10,142 bases of DNA from NCBI GenBank assembly GCA_009778355.1, contig WRJY01000274.1:1-10142 (forward strand), given 5' to 3'. Numbering within the stretch: position 1 is the first letter of the stretch; each line of letters starts with the position of its first letter. Under the pieces are notes generated by a model that saw only the letters and a program-made list of their open reading frames with translations, was not told where the DNA came from and made no database searches. Positions 1 to 6,723 of this stretch are shown here, one piece after another. The translations under genes were made by a program, and so were the position numbers. The stretch comes from Desulfovibrionaceae bacterium. GTDB taxonomy: Bacteria > Pseudomonadota > Gammaproteobacteria > Burkholderiales > Burkholderiaceae_C.

Positions 1-2
1 GC

Positions 3-92
3 TGGCTGTATCTGGCGGTGGTGCTGGATCTGTTCAGCCGCCCGGTGGTGGGCTGGTCGATGAAGCCGCACATGAAGACCGATCTGGTACGA
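3..92 (+). mobile_element. IS3-family transposase (OrfB) fragment, 3' part lost
   Basis: Reading from base 3, the frame gives WLYLAVVLDLFSRPVVGWSM and then KPHMKTDLV. This is the well-known stretch of the integrase (rve) core of IS3-family OrfB transposases, which lies between the first and second catalytic aspartates. The frame is open to the left edge, so the 5' part may lie outside the window. After the DLV residues, near base 90, the usual continuation towards the second catalytic Asp (the HHSDRGSQY region) is absent and the reading no longer resembles a transposase. The copy is therefore truncated at its 3' side and cannot encode a working enzyme. It lies about 190 bases beyond the 3' end of the antiporter operon. 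Family assignment comes from recognising the motif; the exact IS name cannot be given. Confidence 0.85.
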
Positions 93-280
93 ACGGGCAT
101 AGCACGCGGCCCAGCAAAGGCAAGCAGCATAATGGCCTTGGCTATGGGATGCGGAAATCGAGGGCAAGGTCATGGGATGAACACCTTGAGACAGTCCCCC
201 CCTATCCGCCTCGCGCACGCCCAGGTAGAGGTGCTTGGCGATGCCGCGCGACCGGCACCGTGGTTGCGCGCCCACATGCG
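93..280. other. Intergenic stretch between IS fragment and mnhG
   Basis: No gene recognised. All frames here are short and resemble no protein family I know. The stretch has a run of seven C (about 195-201) preceded by TGAACACCTTGAGACAGT (178-195). That sequence has the general look of a transposon end, possibly of IS256 type, but I cannot find the partner repeat in the window. No hairpin with a T-tract follows the mnhG stop, so the operon's terminator is not identified. Confidence 0.4.
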
Positions 281-640
281 TCAGCGATCGTTTTCCGGCG
301 CTGGCACGGGCAGGCTGAGCGGCGGCGGAGTGCCAGGCGCGTGGTTGGCGCGCAGGCGCTGCAACGCGGTGCGCGTGAGCAGCACGGTGGTGATGGGGAC
401 CGTGATGGCCATGAACAGCGCCACCAGCCAGTAATAGGCCGCCAGAGCGCCTTCGAGCGCCGAGAAGTACAGCACGGCGGCGCTGGTGACGCACCACAGG
501 CCCAAAGTGGCGGTAAGCGCGGGCGCGTGCATACGGGGGAAAAAGCCGCTCAGGCGAATCAGCCCGGCGCCCGATGCCAGCGCCATGACCGCGCTGACGA
601 GCAGCAGCGCCCCGACGATGATTTCGATCCACGGCGGCAT
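281..640 (-). CDS. mnhG: Na+(K+)/H+ antiporter subunit G
   Basis: Small membrane subunit (119 residues) of the Mrp/Mnh/Pha cation/proton antiporter, of the PhaG/MnhG/YufB family. It has three hydrophobic segments, at about residues 5-28, 42-62 and 66-89. The family signature between the first two reads GLIRLSGFFPRMHAPALTA (residues 26-44). The tail from about residue 97 is short, polar and proline-rich. Length is typical for the family. The ATG overlaps the last base of the mnhF stop codon (TAATG), so translation is probably coupled. It is the last gene of the six-gene operon. The G subunit is needed for complex function in studied Mrp systems although its catalytic role is unclear. The annotation is secure from sequence and from position after subunit F. 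Confidence 0.95.
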   Translation of the reverse strand: MPPWIEIIVGALLLVSAVMALASGAGLIRLSGFFPRMHAPALTATLGLWCVTSAAVLYFSALEGALAAYYWLVALFMAITVPITTVLLTRTALQRLRANHAPGTPPPLSLPVPAPENDR

Positions 641-918
641 TACTCGATCACCTCCCCGCGCAGCAGAAACTTGGCGCTCGCGGTGGCGCTGACGAAGCCG
701 AACAGCGCCAGCAGCAGCGCCGGTTCAAAGTAGGTGCTGCTGGCGTGGCGGATGCCCAGCACCAGCATCAGCAGCATGGCGACGATGGTCAGAAAATCCA
801 CCGCCAGCACGCGATCTTGCGCCGACGGGCCACGCAGCGCGCGCCACAGCGCCAGCAGCATGGCCAGGGCGTAGCAGGCCAGGGTGATGAGGACGGCGGC
901 GTTCAAAAACAGGCTCAC
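640..918 (-). CDS. mnhF: Na+(K+)/H+ antiporter subunit F
   Basis: Encodes the 92-residue MnhF/PhaF/MrpF membrane subunit. Three hydrophobic helices are visible (about residues 4-28, 38-57 and 66-85). The conserved loop SAQDRVLAVDFLTIVAM (residues 32-48) contains the family's GP..DRV.A.D pattern with Asp35 and Asp41. The start is a GTG at 918-916. It overlaps the mnhE stop as GTGA, gives the standard MnhF length and begins with the expected hydrophobic helix; longer in-frame starts would run far into mnhE. The stop overlaps the mnhG start by one base. It is part of the inner-membrane antiporter complex. The GTG start is the only unusual start codon in the operon. Confidence 0.94.
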   Translation of the reverse strand: MSLFLNAAVLITLACYALAMLLALWRALRGPSAQDRVLAVDFLTIVAMLLMLVLGIRHASSTYFEPALLLALFGFVSATASAKFLLRGEVIE

Positions 919-1406
919 TCGAAAATCTCCATCAGGCGTTTTTCGTAGCGCCGCTTGTAGTCGGCGATGAAGCGCGCCTCGTCGGGCGCGTCCCAGACGT
1001 GGATCAGCACGACCGAGCGGTCGGGCGCCATTTCGCACCACAGCGAACCGGGAATGAAGGTGGTGATGGCGCACAGCCAGGCCAGCGCGGTGGGGTCGCG
1101 CAGTTCCAGCGGCACGCGCACGAAGCGGCGCTGCGGCGGCCTGCGCTCGCCGCGCAGCAGCGTGGCAAACACGTGGATGTTGGACAGCAGCGAATCCCGG
1201 CACACCACGGCCACCAGCGCGATCAGCACCCAGGGCCGGCGCATACGCGGACTTTCGGGCCGCAGCGAGGCGAAGACGACCGGCAGCAGCAGCCCCGCCA
1301 GCGCGGCCAGCAGCACGTGGCCCAGGCTGGCCGAGCGCGCCAGCGCCAGCCACAGGCCCGCCAGGGCCAGCGACAGCAGGAACGCGGGCAGCCAGCGGCG
1401 CATCAT
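915..1406 (-). CDS. mnhE: Na+(K+)/H+ antiporter subunit E
   Basis: Encodes the 163-residue MnhE/PhaE/MrpE subunit. The N-terminal third is hydrophobic, with helices at about 7-24, 27-48 and 58-70. These are followed by the family's amphipathic stretch CRDSLLSNIHVFATLLRG (69-86) and the conserved block around AWLCAITTFIPGSLWCEM (109-126), which corresponds to the ANSITLTPGTL region of the family. The C-terminal 40 residues are polar and cytoplasmic in known homologues. Two adjacent ATG codons exist (1406 and 1403). The first forms an ATGA overlap with the mnhD stop, matching the style of the other junctions, so it is preferred. The stop overlaps the mnhF GTG. In studied Mrp complexes MrpE supports assembly and activity rather than forming the ion path. 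Confidence 0.94.
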   Translation of the reverse strand: MMRRWLPAFLLSLALAGLWLALARSASLGHVLLAALAGLLLPVVFASLRPESPRMRRPWVLIALVAVVCRDSLLSNIHVFATLLRGERRPPQRRFVRVPLELRDPTALAWLCAITTFIPGSLWCEMAPDRSVVLIHVWDAPDEARFIADYKRRYEKRLMEIFE

Positions 1407-3103
1407 GGCTGCGGCCTTTCCTGGCCGCCGGCGGCGGGCGGCGGCGGCAGCCGCCGCGTGCTCACCACCTGGCTGATGTAGCCGCGCGGCTCGTGCAGCG
1501 CGCGTGCGGTGGCCTGCGCGTAGCGCAGCGCCGGGTCGGCCTGCCACACCAGCAAGCCGATCAACAGCAGCAGCAGGGCGATAGGCGTGGTTTCAATCAC
1601 CCGCAGACGGGGCGCGGGCCGCCCGCTCGGCGCCCAGAAGTAGCGCATGCCGGCGCGCGACAGCGCGATGACGGTCAGCAGGCCAGTGACGATCAGCAGC
1701 GCCATCAGCGTCCAGACCGGCGCGGCGACCTGGCTGGCCTGGCCCTGGGTCTGCGCCGCGCCGAGCAGCCCGGTGAGCATGACCACCTTGCCGACAAAGC
1801 CCGACAAGGGCGGCAGCCCGGCCACCGTGATGGCACAGGCTGCGAACGCCAGGCCCAGAAACGCCATCGCGGCGGGAATGGCCTGGCCGATCAGCGGGCG
1901 CTGGTCGTCGTCGAGGTTCACGTCGGGCGGCGGCAGCAGATCCACGGGGTAGGCGAAGCTTTCCGCCGGTTCGATTTCGCTGACATAGAGCGGGGTTTCC
2001 TCCACCTCGCGCGAGCGGTCGATCAGCTCGACGATAAGGAAGAACGCGCCCACCGCCAGTGTGGAGCCGACGGCGTAGTACAGCGCGCCGGCGGTGATGT
2101 CCGGGCGGCCAAAGCCGATGGCGGTAAGCACGGTGCCGGAAGACATGACCACGCACGCCGCCACCATGCGCCCCAGGTGGCGCGTACCCGACACGCCAAT
2201 GGCGCCCACCGCCAGCGTCGCCAGCCCGGCCCACACCAGCGCGCCGCCGCCGAATTGGGCCGACACGCCGGAATCGGGAGCGAACAGCAGCGTCCACACC
2301 CGCAGCACGGCGTACACGCCCAGCTTGGTCATGACGGCGAACAGCGCCGCCACCGGCGCCACCGCCGCGCCGTAAGCCGGCGCCAGCCAGAAGTTGAGCG
2401 GCCACGCGCCCGCCTTGACCAAAAAGGCAATCGCCAGAATGGCCGCGCCAGCGTGCAGCAGCCCGCGGTCTTGCGGCGCGATGGTCGGCACCACCAGGGC
2501 CATGTCGGCCAGATTGAGGGTGCCGGTCACGCCGTACAGAACGGCCACGCCGATCAGAAACAGCGTCGAGGCCAGCAGGTTGACCGCGATGTAGTGCAGC
2601 CCGGCCTTGACCCGCGCCGGCCCGCCGCCGTGCAGCAGCAGGCCGTAGGAGGCGGTCAGCATGATCTCGAAGAACACGAACAGGTTGAACAGATCGCCGG
2701 TGAGAAAAGCGCCGTTCAGCCCCAGCAACTGCATCTGGAACAGGGGGTGGAAATGCACGCCCGCGCTGTCCCAGCGCCCGCTGGCGTAGGTGACGCCGGC
2801 CAGGCCCAGCACCGCGGTCAGCAGCAGCATCATGGCCGACAGGCGGTCGGCCACCAGCACGATGCCGTAGGGCGCGGGCCAGTTGCCGGGCAGGTACACG
2901 CCCACCGCCTGCGTCCCGGCCTGGCCGACCCACAGCAGCAGCGCCACCGCCACCAGTAAATTGACCACGCAGGCCAGCAGGTTCAGCGCGCTCTTGAGCG
3001 GCCGGCGCGCGTCGCCCAGCAGCAGCATGACGGCGGCGGCGGCCATCGGCAGCAGGATGGGCGCGGCCAGCAGGTGCGGCATCAGCGACTCGATGAACGT
3101 CAT
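1403..3103 (-). CDS. mnhD: Na+(K+)/H+ antiporter subunit D (NuoN/ND2-like)
   Basis: Encodes 566 residues of the proton-antiporter membrane family (Proton_antipo_M) shared with complex I subunits NuoL/M/N. The canonical charged residues are visible: Glu146 in FVFFEIMLTASYGL, Lys230 in FLVKAGAWPLNFWLAPAYGA, Lys260 in VMTKLGVYA, and Lys439 in PPLSGFVGKVVML. By homology these form the proton path. An acidic, proline-rich loop at about 364-404, with LLPPPDVNLDDDQ near its end, interrupts the hydrophobic helices. The C-terminus ends in a polar, Pro-rich tail (541-566). The start is the ATG at 3103, overlapping the mnhC stop as ATGA, and the stop overlaps mnhE in the same way. Subunits A and D are the two antiporter-like channels of the Mrp complex in the inner membrane. 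Confidence 0.96.
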   Translation of the reverse strand: MTFIESLMPHLLAAPILLPMAAAAVMLLLGDARRPLKSALNLLACVVNLLVAVALLLWVGQAGTQAVGVYLPGNWPAPYGIVLVADRLSAMMLLLTAVLGLAGVTYASGRWDSAGVHFHPLFQMQLLGLNGAFLTGDLFNLFVFFEIMLTASYGLLLHGGGPARVKAGLHYIAVNLLASTLFLIGVAVLYGVTGTLNLADMALVVPTIAPQDRGLLHAGAAILAIAFLVKAGAWPLNFWLAPAYGAAVAPVAALFAVMTKLGVYAVLRVWTLLFAPDSGVSAQFGGGALVWAGLATLAVGAIGVSGTRHLGRMVAACVVMSSGTVLTAIGFGRPDITAGALYYAVGSTLAVGAFFLIVELIDRSREVEETPLYVSEIEPAESFAYPVDLLPPPDVNLDDDQRPLIGQAIPAAMAFLGLAFAACAITVAGLPPLSGFVGKVVMLTGLLGAAQTQGQASQVAAPVWTLMALLIVTGLLTVIALSRAGMRYFWAPSGRPAPRLRVIETTPIALLLLLIGLLVWQADPALRYAQATARALHEPRGYISQVVSTRRLPPPPAAGGQERPQP

Positions 3104-3444
3104 GCGCCGTGCTCCCGTCCGTCCACGTGGTCGGTGCCCGACAGGCCGCGCGAGGCCAGCATCACCACCAGGAACAGCGCCGTGGTGGCAAAGCCGATGA
3201 CGATGGCCGTCAGCACCAGCGCCTGAGGCAGCGGGTCGGTGTAGTTTTGCAGGTTGGCCGCCAGCGTTGGCTGAACGATCGGCTCCCTGGCCAGCAGCAG
3301 GCTGCCCATCGAGAAGATGAACAGGTTGACGGCATACGACAGCAGCGCCAGCCCCATGGTGACCTGCCAGGTGCGCGGACGCAGCACCAGCCACACGCCG
3401 CTGCCGCCCAGCACGCCGATGACGATGGCGAGAATCACCTCCAT
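3100..3444 (-). CDS. mnhC: Na+(K+)/H+ antiporter subunit C (NuoK-like)
   Basis: Encodes the 114-residue MnhC/PhaC/MrpC subunit, homologous to NuoK of complex I. Three transmembrane helices are evident (about 3-22, 28-49 and 75-97). They include the conserved GLALLSYAVNLFIFSMG (31-47) and the PLPQALVLTAIVIGFATTA segment (71-89), which is diagnostic for the family. The polar C-terminus (about 99-114) is short. The ATG at 3444 overlaps the last base of the mnhA stop codon (TGATG), and the stop forms ATGA with mnhD. Length and order (AB-C-D) are standard for the proteobacterial, Pha-type operon with six genes. MrpC sits between the A and D channels in the complex. Confidence 0.95.
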   Translation of the reverse strand: MEVILAIVIGVLGGSGVWLVLRPRTWQVTMGLALLSYAVNLFIFSMGSLLLAREPIVQPTLAANLQNYTDPLPQALVLTAIVIGFATTALFLVVMLASRGLSGTDHVDGREHGA

Positions 3445-6341
3445 CAGCGCGCCCCTTCGGCGCTGACCGCCGGACGGCGCCCGCGCACGGTCTGGTGGGC
3501 CAGCGCGGTCAGCACCAGCAGGGTCGAGCCGACCACGACAGCGAACACGCCCAGGTCGAACAACAGGGCGCTGGCCAGGTGCATTGGGCCCAGCAGCGGC
3601 AGATCGAGGTGCGCGGTGTACGTGGTCAAGAACGGGTAGCCCAGCGCCATCGCCCCCAGGCCGGTGAGCATTGCCAGCAGCAACCCGGCGCCCATCCAGC
3701 GCAGCACGGACAGCCGCAGGTGCGCCTCCACCCAGCGGGTGCCGGCCACCATGTACTGCACGATGAAGCCGATCGACACCACAAGCCCCGCCACAAAGCC
3801 GCCCCCAGGCTGGTTGTGGCCGCGCAAGAACAGGTACAGCGCGATCAGGCCCGCGACCGGCAGCAGCAGGCGCGCGAAAACCGCCGGAACCAACATGTAG
3901 GCGGGCGCCGAGTCCACCGCGGTGCGCGGGTTGTCGAGATCGGACACCAAGTCCGCCGGCGTCAGGCGCTGCTGCGGCGGCAACTGATCCACCTCCTGCG
4001 ACGGGCGGAAGCGCCGCAGCAGCGCGTACACCGTCAGGGCGACGATGGCCAGCACGCAGATTTCGCCCAGCGTGTCGAAACCGCGAAAGTCCACCAGAAT
4101 CACGTTCACCACGTTGGCGCCGCCGCCTTCGGGCAGCGCGCGTTCGATGAAGAAAGGCGAGATGCTCTGCGGCGCCGGGCGCGTCATCATGGCGTAGGCC
4201 AGCACCGCCATGCCGCTGCCGGCGGCCATCGCCACCAGCAGATCGCGCCCGCGCCGCAGACGGGCGCGCAACTCGACCCTCGGCTCCTCGTCCGGCCTGA
4301 GCCTGGGCAGCCAGCGCAGGCCCAGCAGCAGCAAGATACTGGTCACCACCTCCACCGCCAGTTGCGTCAGCGCCAAGTCCGGGGCCGAGAACCACAAAAA
4401 GGTCAGGCTCACCGACAGGCCCACCACGCCCAGCAGAATCAGCGCCGCCAGACGGTGGAACTTGGCCAGCAGCGCCACCGCCACCGCGCACACCAGGCCC
4501 GACGCCCACATCAGCGCGAAGGCCAGGTCCGCCGGCACGCGCTCGCGGTGCCCCCAGGTAATGCCGCCCTGCCACATGGAGGCCGACGCCACGCCGATGG
4601 CGACCACCACCATCACGAACATCTGCACTTGCAGGCGCGCGCCCACGATCCAGCCCAGCAAGCGCCGCGCCAGCCGCTCCAGCCCCAGCAGCGCGCGCTG
4701 GAACAGCCGCTGACCGTCGATGCGGCCCAGCAGCGGCGCCTGCCCAAAGCGCCGCGCGCGCTGCCGTGGCGCCAGCCACAGGTACAGCAGCGCGCCGCCG
4801 GCCAGCGCCATCAGGCTCATCAGCAGCGGCTTGTTCAGGCCGTGCCACAGCGCCAGGCTGTAGGCCGGCAGCTCGCCGCCGACCACCGGGCGCGCGGCCA
4901 GCGCCAGCGTCGGGCCGATGGACCATTGCGGCACGATGCCCACCACCAGGCACAGCAGCACCAGCACCTCGACCGGCACGCGCATCCAGCGCTGCGGCTC
5001 GTGCGGCTGGCGCGGCAGGTCGGTGGCCGGCGCGCCCATGAACAAGCCCCAGGAAAAACGCAGCGAATAGACCACGCTGAAGATGCCCGCCAGCACCGCG
5101 ATCACCGGCAGTCCCCAGTCGAGCCAGGGCCGGGTGTTCAGGCCGATGGTCTCGGCGAAAAACATTTCCTTGGACAAAAAACCGTTGAGCAGCGGCACGC
5201 CAGCCATGGCCGCGCTCGCCACGAAAGCCAGCGCCGCGGTCACCGGCATGGCCCGCAGAAGGCCGGACAGCCGCCGCGTGTCGCGCGTGCCGGTCTCGTG
5301 GTCGATGATGCCGGCGGCCATGAACAGCGAAGCCTTGAACGTCGCGTGGTTCATGATGTGGAACACCGCCGCCACCGCCGCCAGTTCGCGGTTCAGGCCC
5401 AGCAGCAGGGTAATGAGCCCCAGGTGGCTGATGGTCGAATAGGCCAGCAGCCCCTTCAGGTCGGTCTGGAACAGCGCCAGATACGCGCCCAGCACCAGCG
5501 TCACCGCGCCCGCGCCGCCGACCAGCCAGAACCAGTCGTCGGTGCCCGCCAGCACTGGCCACAACCGCGCCAGCAGAAACACGCCGGCCTTGACCATGGT
5601 GGCCGAGTGCAGATAGGCCGACACCGGCGTCGGCGCCGCCATGGCGCGCGGCAGCCAGATGTGAAAGGGGAACTGCGCGCTCTTGCTCAATGCGCCCAGC
5701 AGCACCAGCAGCAGCATGGGCCGGTACAGCGCGTGGGCGCGCACGCGCTCGCCCGCGGTCAGTACCGCGTCCAGGTCGTAGCTGCCGGCGATGTGGCCCA
5801 GAATCAGCACGCCGCCCAGCATCGCCAGCCCGCCGGCGCCGGTGATGGTCAGCGCCATGTACGCGCCGCGCCGCGCGTCCTTGCGGTGGTGCCAGTAGCC
5901 GATCAGCAGGAACGAAAACAGACTGGTCAGTTCCCAGAAAAACACCAACTGGATCAGGTTGCCCGCCAGCACCACGCCCAGCATCGCGCCCATGAAGGCC
6001 AGAAAGAACGAGAAAAAACGCGGCACCGGATCGTCCTTGGCCATGTAGTAGCGCGCATAGACCGCCACCAGCAGGCCGATGCCCAGCACCAGCAGGGCGA
6101 ACATCCAGGCCAAGCCGTCCATCCGCAGCACCAGATTGAAGCCCGCCGAGGCTATCCACGCCACTTCCTGCCGCAGCGCCGCGCCGCCTTGCAGCGCCGG
6201 GTACAGCAGCGCCACCATCACCACCCCGGCCAGCGCCACCAGCGCCGACAGGCTGGCGGCGGCGTTGCGCGCATGGGTGGGCAGCAACGCGGCCACCAGA
6301 CTGCCGGCGAAAGGCAGCAGGAGCAACAGCATCAGGGTCAT
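3444..6341 (-). CDS. mnhA: Na+(K+)/H+ antiporter fused subunit A-B
   Basis: Encodes 965 residues and is the largest subunit, the first gene of the operon. Order of parts: NuoL/ND5-like antiporter domain (about 60-430), then the MrpA C-terminal region related to MbhD/MbhE (about 600-775), then a fused MnhB domain (about 810-948). Key residues seen: Glu137 in FFWELTSLFSFLLIGYW; Lys220 in GALSKSAQFPFHIWLP; His245 and Lys251 in YLHSATMVKAG; Lys336 in NHATFKASLFM; Lys391 in LNGFLSKEMFF. In the C-terminal part are Asp655 and Glu664 (SAPDLALTQLAVE) and Glu760 (VDFRGFDTLGE). MnhB is recognised by LRGHNQPGGGFVAGLVVS (839-856). A separate mnhB gene is absent, as expected for Pha-type (group 2) systems. 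The start is fixed by an in-frame TAA 12 bases upstream (6351-6353); no good Shine-Dalgarno precedes it. The complex exports Na+ or K+ in exchange for protons. Ion preference cannot be read from sequence. Confidence 0.96.
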   Translation of the reverse strand: MTLMLLLLLPFAGSLVAALLPTHARNAAASLSALVALAGVVMVALLYPALQGGAALRQEVAWIASAGFNLVLRMDGLAWMFALLVLGIGLLVAVYARYYMAKDDPVPRFFSFFLAFMGAMLGVVLAGNLIQLVFFWELTSLFSFLLIGYWHHRKDARRGAYMALTITGAGGLAMLGGVLILGHIAGSYDLDAVLTAGERVRAHALYRPMLLLVLLGALSKSAQFPFHIWLPRAMAAPTPVSAYLHSATMVKAGVFLLARLWPVLAGTDDWFWLVGGAGAVTLVLGAYLALFQTDLKGLLAYSTISHLGLITLLLGLNRELAAVAAVFHIMNHATFKASLFMAAGIIDHETGTRDTRRLSGLLRAMPVTAALAFVASAAMAGVPLLNGFLSKEMFFAETIGLNTRPWLDWGLPVIAVLAGIFSVVYSLRFSWGLFMGAPATDLPRQPHEPQRWMRVPVEVLVLLCLVVGIVPQWSIGPTLALAARPVVGGELPAYSLALWHGLNKPLLMSLMALAGGALLYLWLAPRQRARRFGQAPLLGRIDGQRLFQRALLGLERLARRLLGWIVGARLQVQMFVMVVVAIGVASASMWQGGITWGHRERVPADLAFALMWASGLVCAVAVALLAKFHRLAALILLGVVGLSVSLTFLWFSAPDLALTQLAVEVVTSILLLLGLRWLPRLRPDEEPRVELRARLRRGRDLLVAMAAGSGMAVLAYAMMTRPAPQSISPFFIERALPEGGGANVVNVILVDFRGFDTLGEICVLAIVALTVYALLRRFRPSQEVDQLPPQQRLTPADLVSDLDNPRTAVDSAPAYMLVPAVFARLLLPVAGLIALYLFLRGHNQPGGGFVAGLVVSIGFIVQYMVAGTRWVEAHLRLSVLRWMGAGLLLAMLTGLGAMALGYPFLTTYTAHLDLPLLGPMHLASALLFDLGVFAVVVGSTLLVLTALAHQTVRGRRPAVSAEGAR

Positions 6342-6485
6342 GGAGGCAGTTTATCGGACAGCCTGATCGGCGCGGCCCAAGGAAGGGCCATGCGCCGCTG
6401 ACCGCCGAGGCCAATCAGGCCAGCCCGCGGTCATGGTGAACGGACAAGGAGCGCGTCCCAACGCGGACAGCGAACCCAGGGGAAT
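6342..6485. promoter_or_regulatory. Leader/upstream region of the mnh operon with dyads
   Basis: No gene seen. On the minus strand this stretch precedes mnhA and should hold its promoter, but no convincing -35/-10 pair stands out. Two structures are visible. GCCTGATCGGC (6361-6371) pairs with GCCAATCAGGC (6410-6420) with one mismatch. GGCGCGGCCC (6369-6378) pairs with GGGCC-AT-GCGCC (6385-6396), a 10-bp hairpin with a 2-base bulge and a 6-base loop. They share bases 6369-6371, so they cannot both form fully. Role as operator or RNA leader is an inference. Confidence 0.35.
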
Positions 6486-6509
6486 CAGCCCGCCGGAAAA
6501 GGCGGGCTG
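6486..6509 (-). terminator. Hairpin, probable terminator of the ribonuclease/barstar unit
   Basis: A perfect 9-bp inverted repeat, CAGCCCGCC (6486-6494) and GGCGGGCTG (6501-6509), with a 6-base loop. It begins 4 bases beyond the TGA at 6514-6516 that closes the minus-strand coding-like tail. There is no T-tract on either side, so efficient intrinsic termination is not assured. Position between two minus-strand transcription units supports a terminator or mRNA-stabilising role. Confidence 0.5.
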
Positions 6510-6513
6510 GAAG

Positions 6514-6723
6514 TCAAGCGGCGCTGTCCAGCCAGTAGCTGGCGTTGAAAGGGCTGCTCATGCGCAACGCCAGCGGGGAAATATCGACCAGTTTGTCGGT
6601 CGGCAATTTCTCGCCCGCGTCGGCGGCGATGGTGTCCACGGGGGCGGCGGCGCCCTCGGCCTGGTTCGCCCGTTCTGCTTGGCCAGCTTGTGCAGAACGG
6701 GCTACAGAAAAGAATAGAAGCAC
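6514..6723 (-). other. Coding-like tail in the -1 frame after barstar (frameshifted C-terminus?)
   Basis: An open frame lies immediately downstream of, and 22 bases overlapping, the end of the barstar gene, but shifted by one base. From a nominal GTG at 6723 it has 69 residues and ends DISPLALRMSSPFNASYWLD plus SAA. Codon use looks genuine: in the last 41 sense codons about 35 end in G or C, while second positions are balanced, as in real genes of this GC-rich DNA. One extra base in or near the AAAA run at 6708-6711 (TTTT on the coding strand) would join barstar ...CFYSF directly to ...VARSAQAG. The tail may therefore be the lost C-terminal part of barstar (frameshift or sequence error), or a product of frameshifting. 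I do not recognise a family for it. Less likely it is an independent small gene. Confidence 0.45.
6668..6702 (-). repeat. Perfect 11-bp inverted repeat abutting the barstar stop
   Basis: GCCCGTTCTGC (6668-6678) and GCAGAACGGGC (6692-6702) are perfect reverse complements separated by 13 bases. The outer base on the right is the last base of the barstar TAG (6704-6702). It could be a terminator for barstar, though without a T-tract, or a palindrome that promoted the indel inferred at this junction. The repeat also lies inside the coding-like tail, where it encodes VARSAQAGQAERAN, so a role as terminator and a role as coding sequence are in conflict. Confidence 0.5.

Noticed and set aside
1493..2959. 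A 488-codon plus-strand frame opposite mnhD
   Set aside because: Same reason: it is rich in Gln, His and Arg, has no recognisable motif, and lies entirely within the well-supported mnhD.
3495..6401. A 968-codon open frame on the plus strand opposite mnhA-B
   Set aside because: It is the mirror of a GC-rich gene: Gln/His/Arg-rich, low complexity, with no domain or membrane pattern. The minus-strand gene shows conserved motifs throughout.
3100..6414. A 1104-codon minus-strand frame covering mnhA in another phase and ending in mnhC
   Set aside because: Only its last 114 codons are real (mnhC). The rest is an out-of-frame Gly/Ala/Arg-rich reading of mnhA.
6702..6723. A canonical -1 programmed frameshift site at the barstar end
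   Set aside because: The in-frame T TTT CTG does not allow good re-pairing in the A site, so a mutation or sequence error explains the frame change better.
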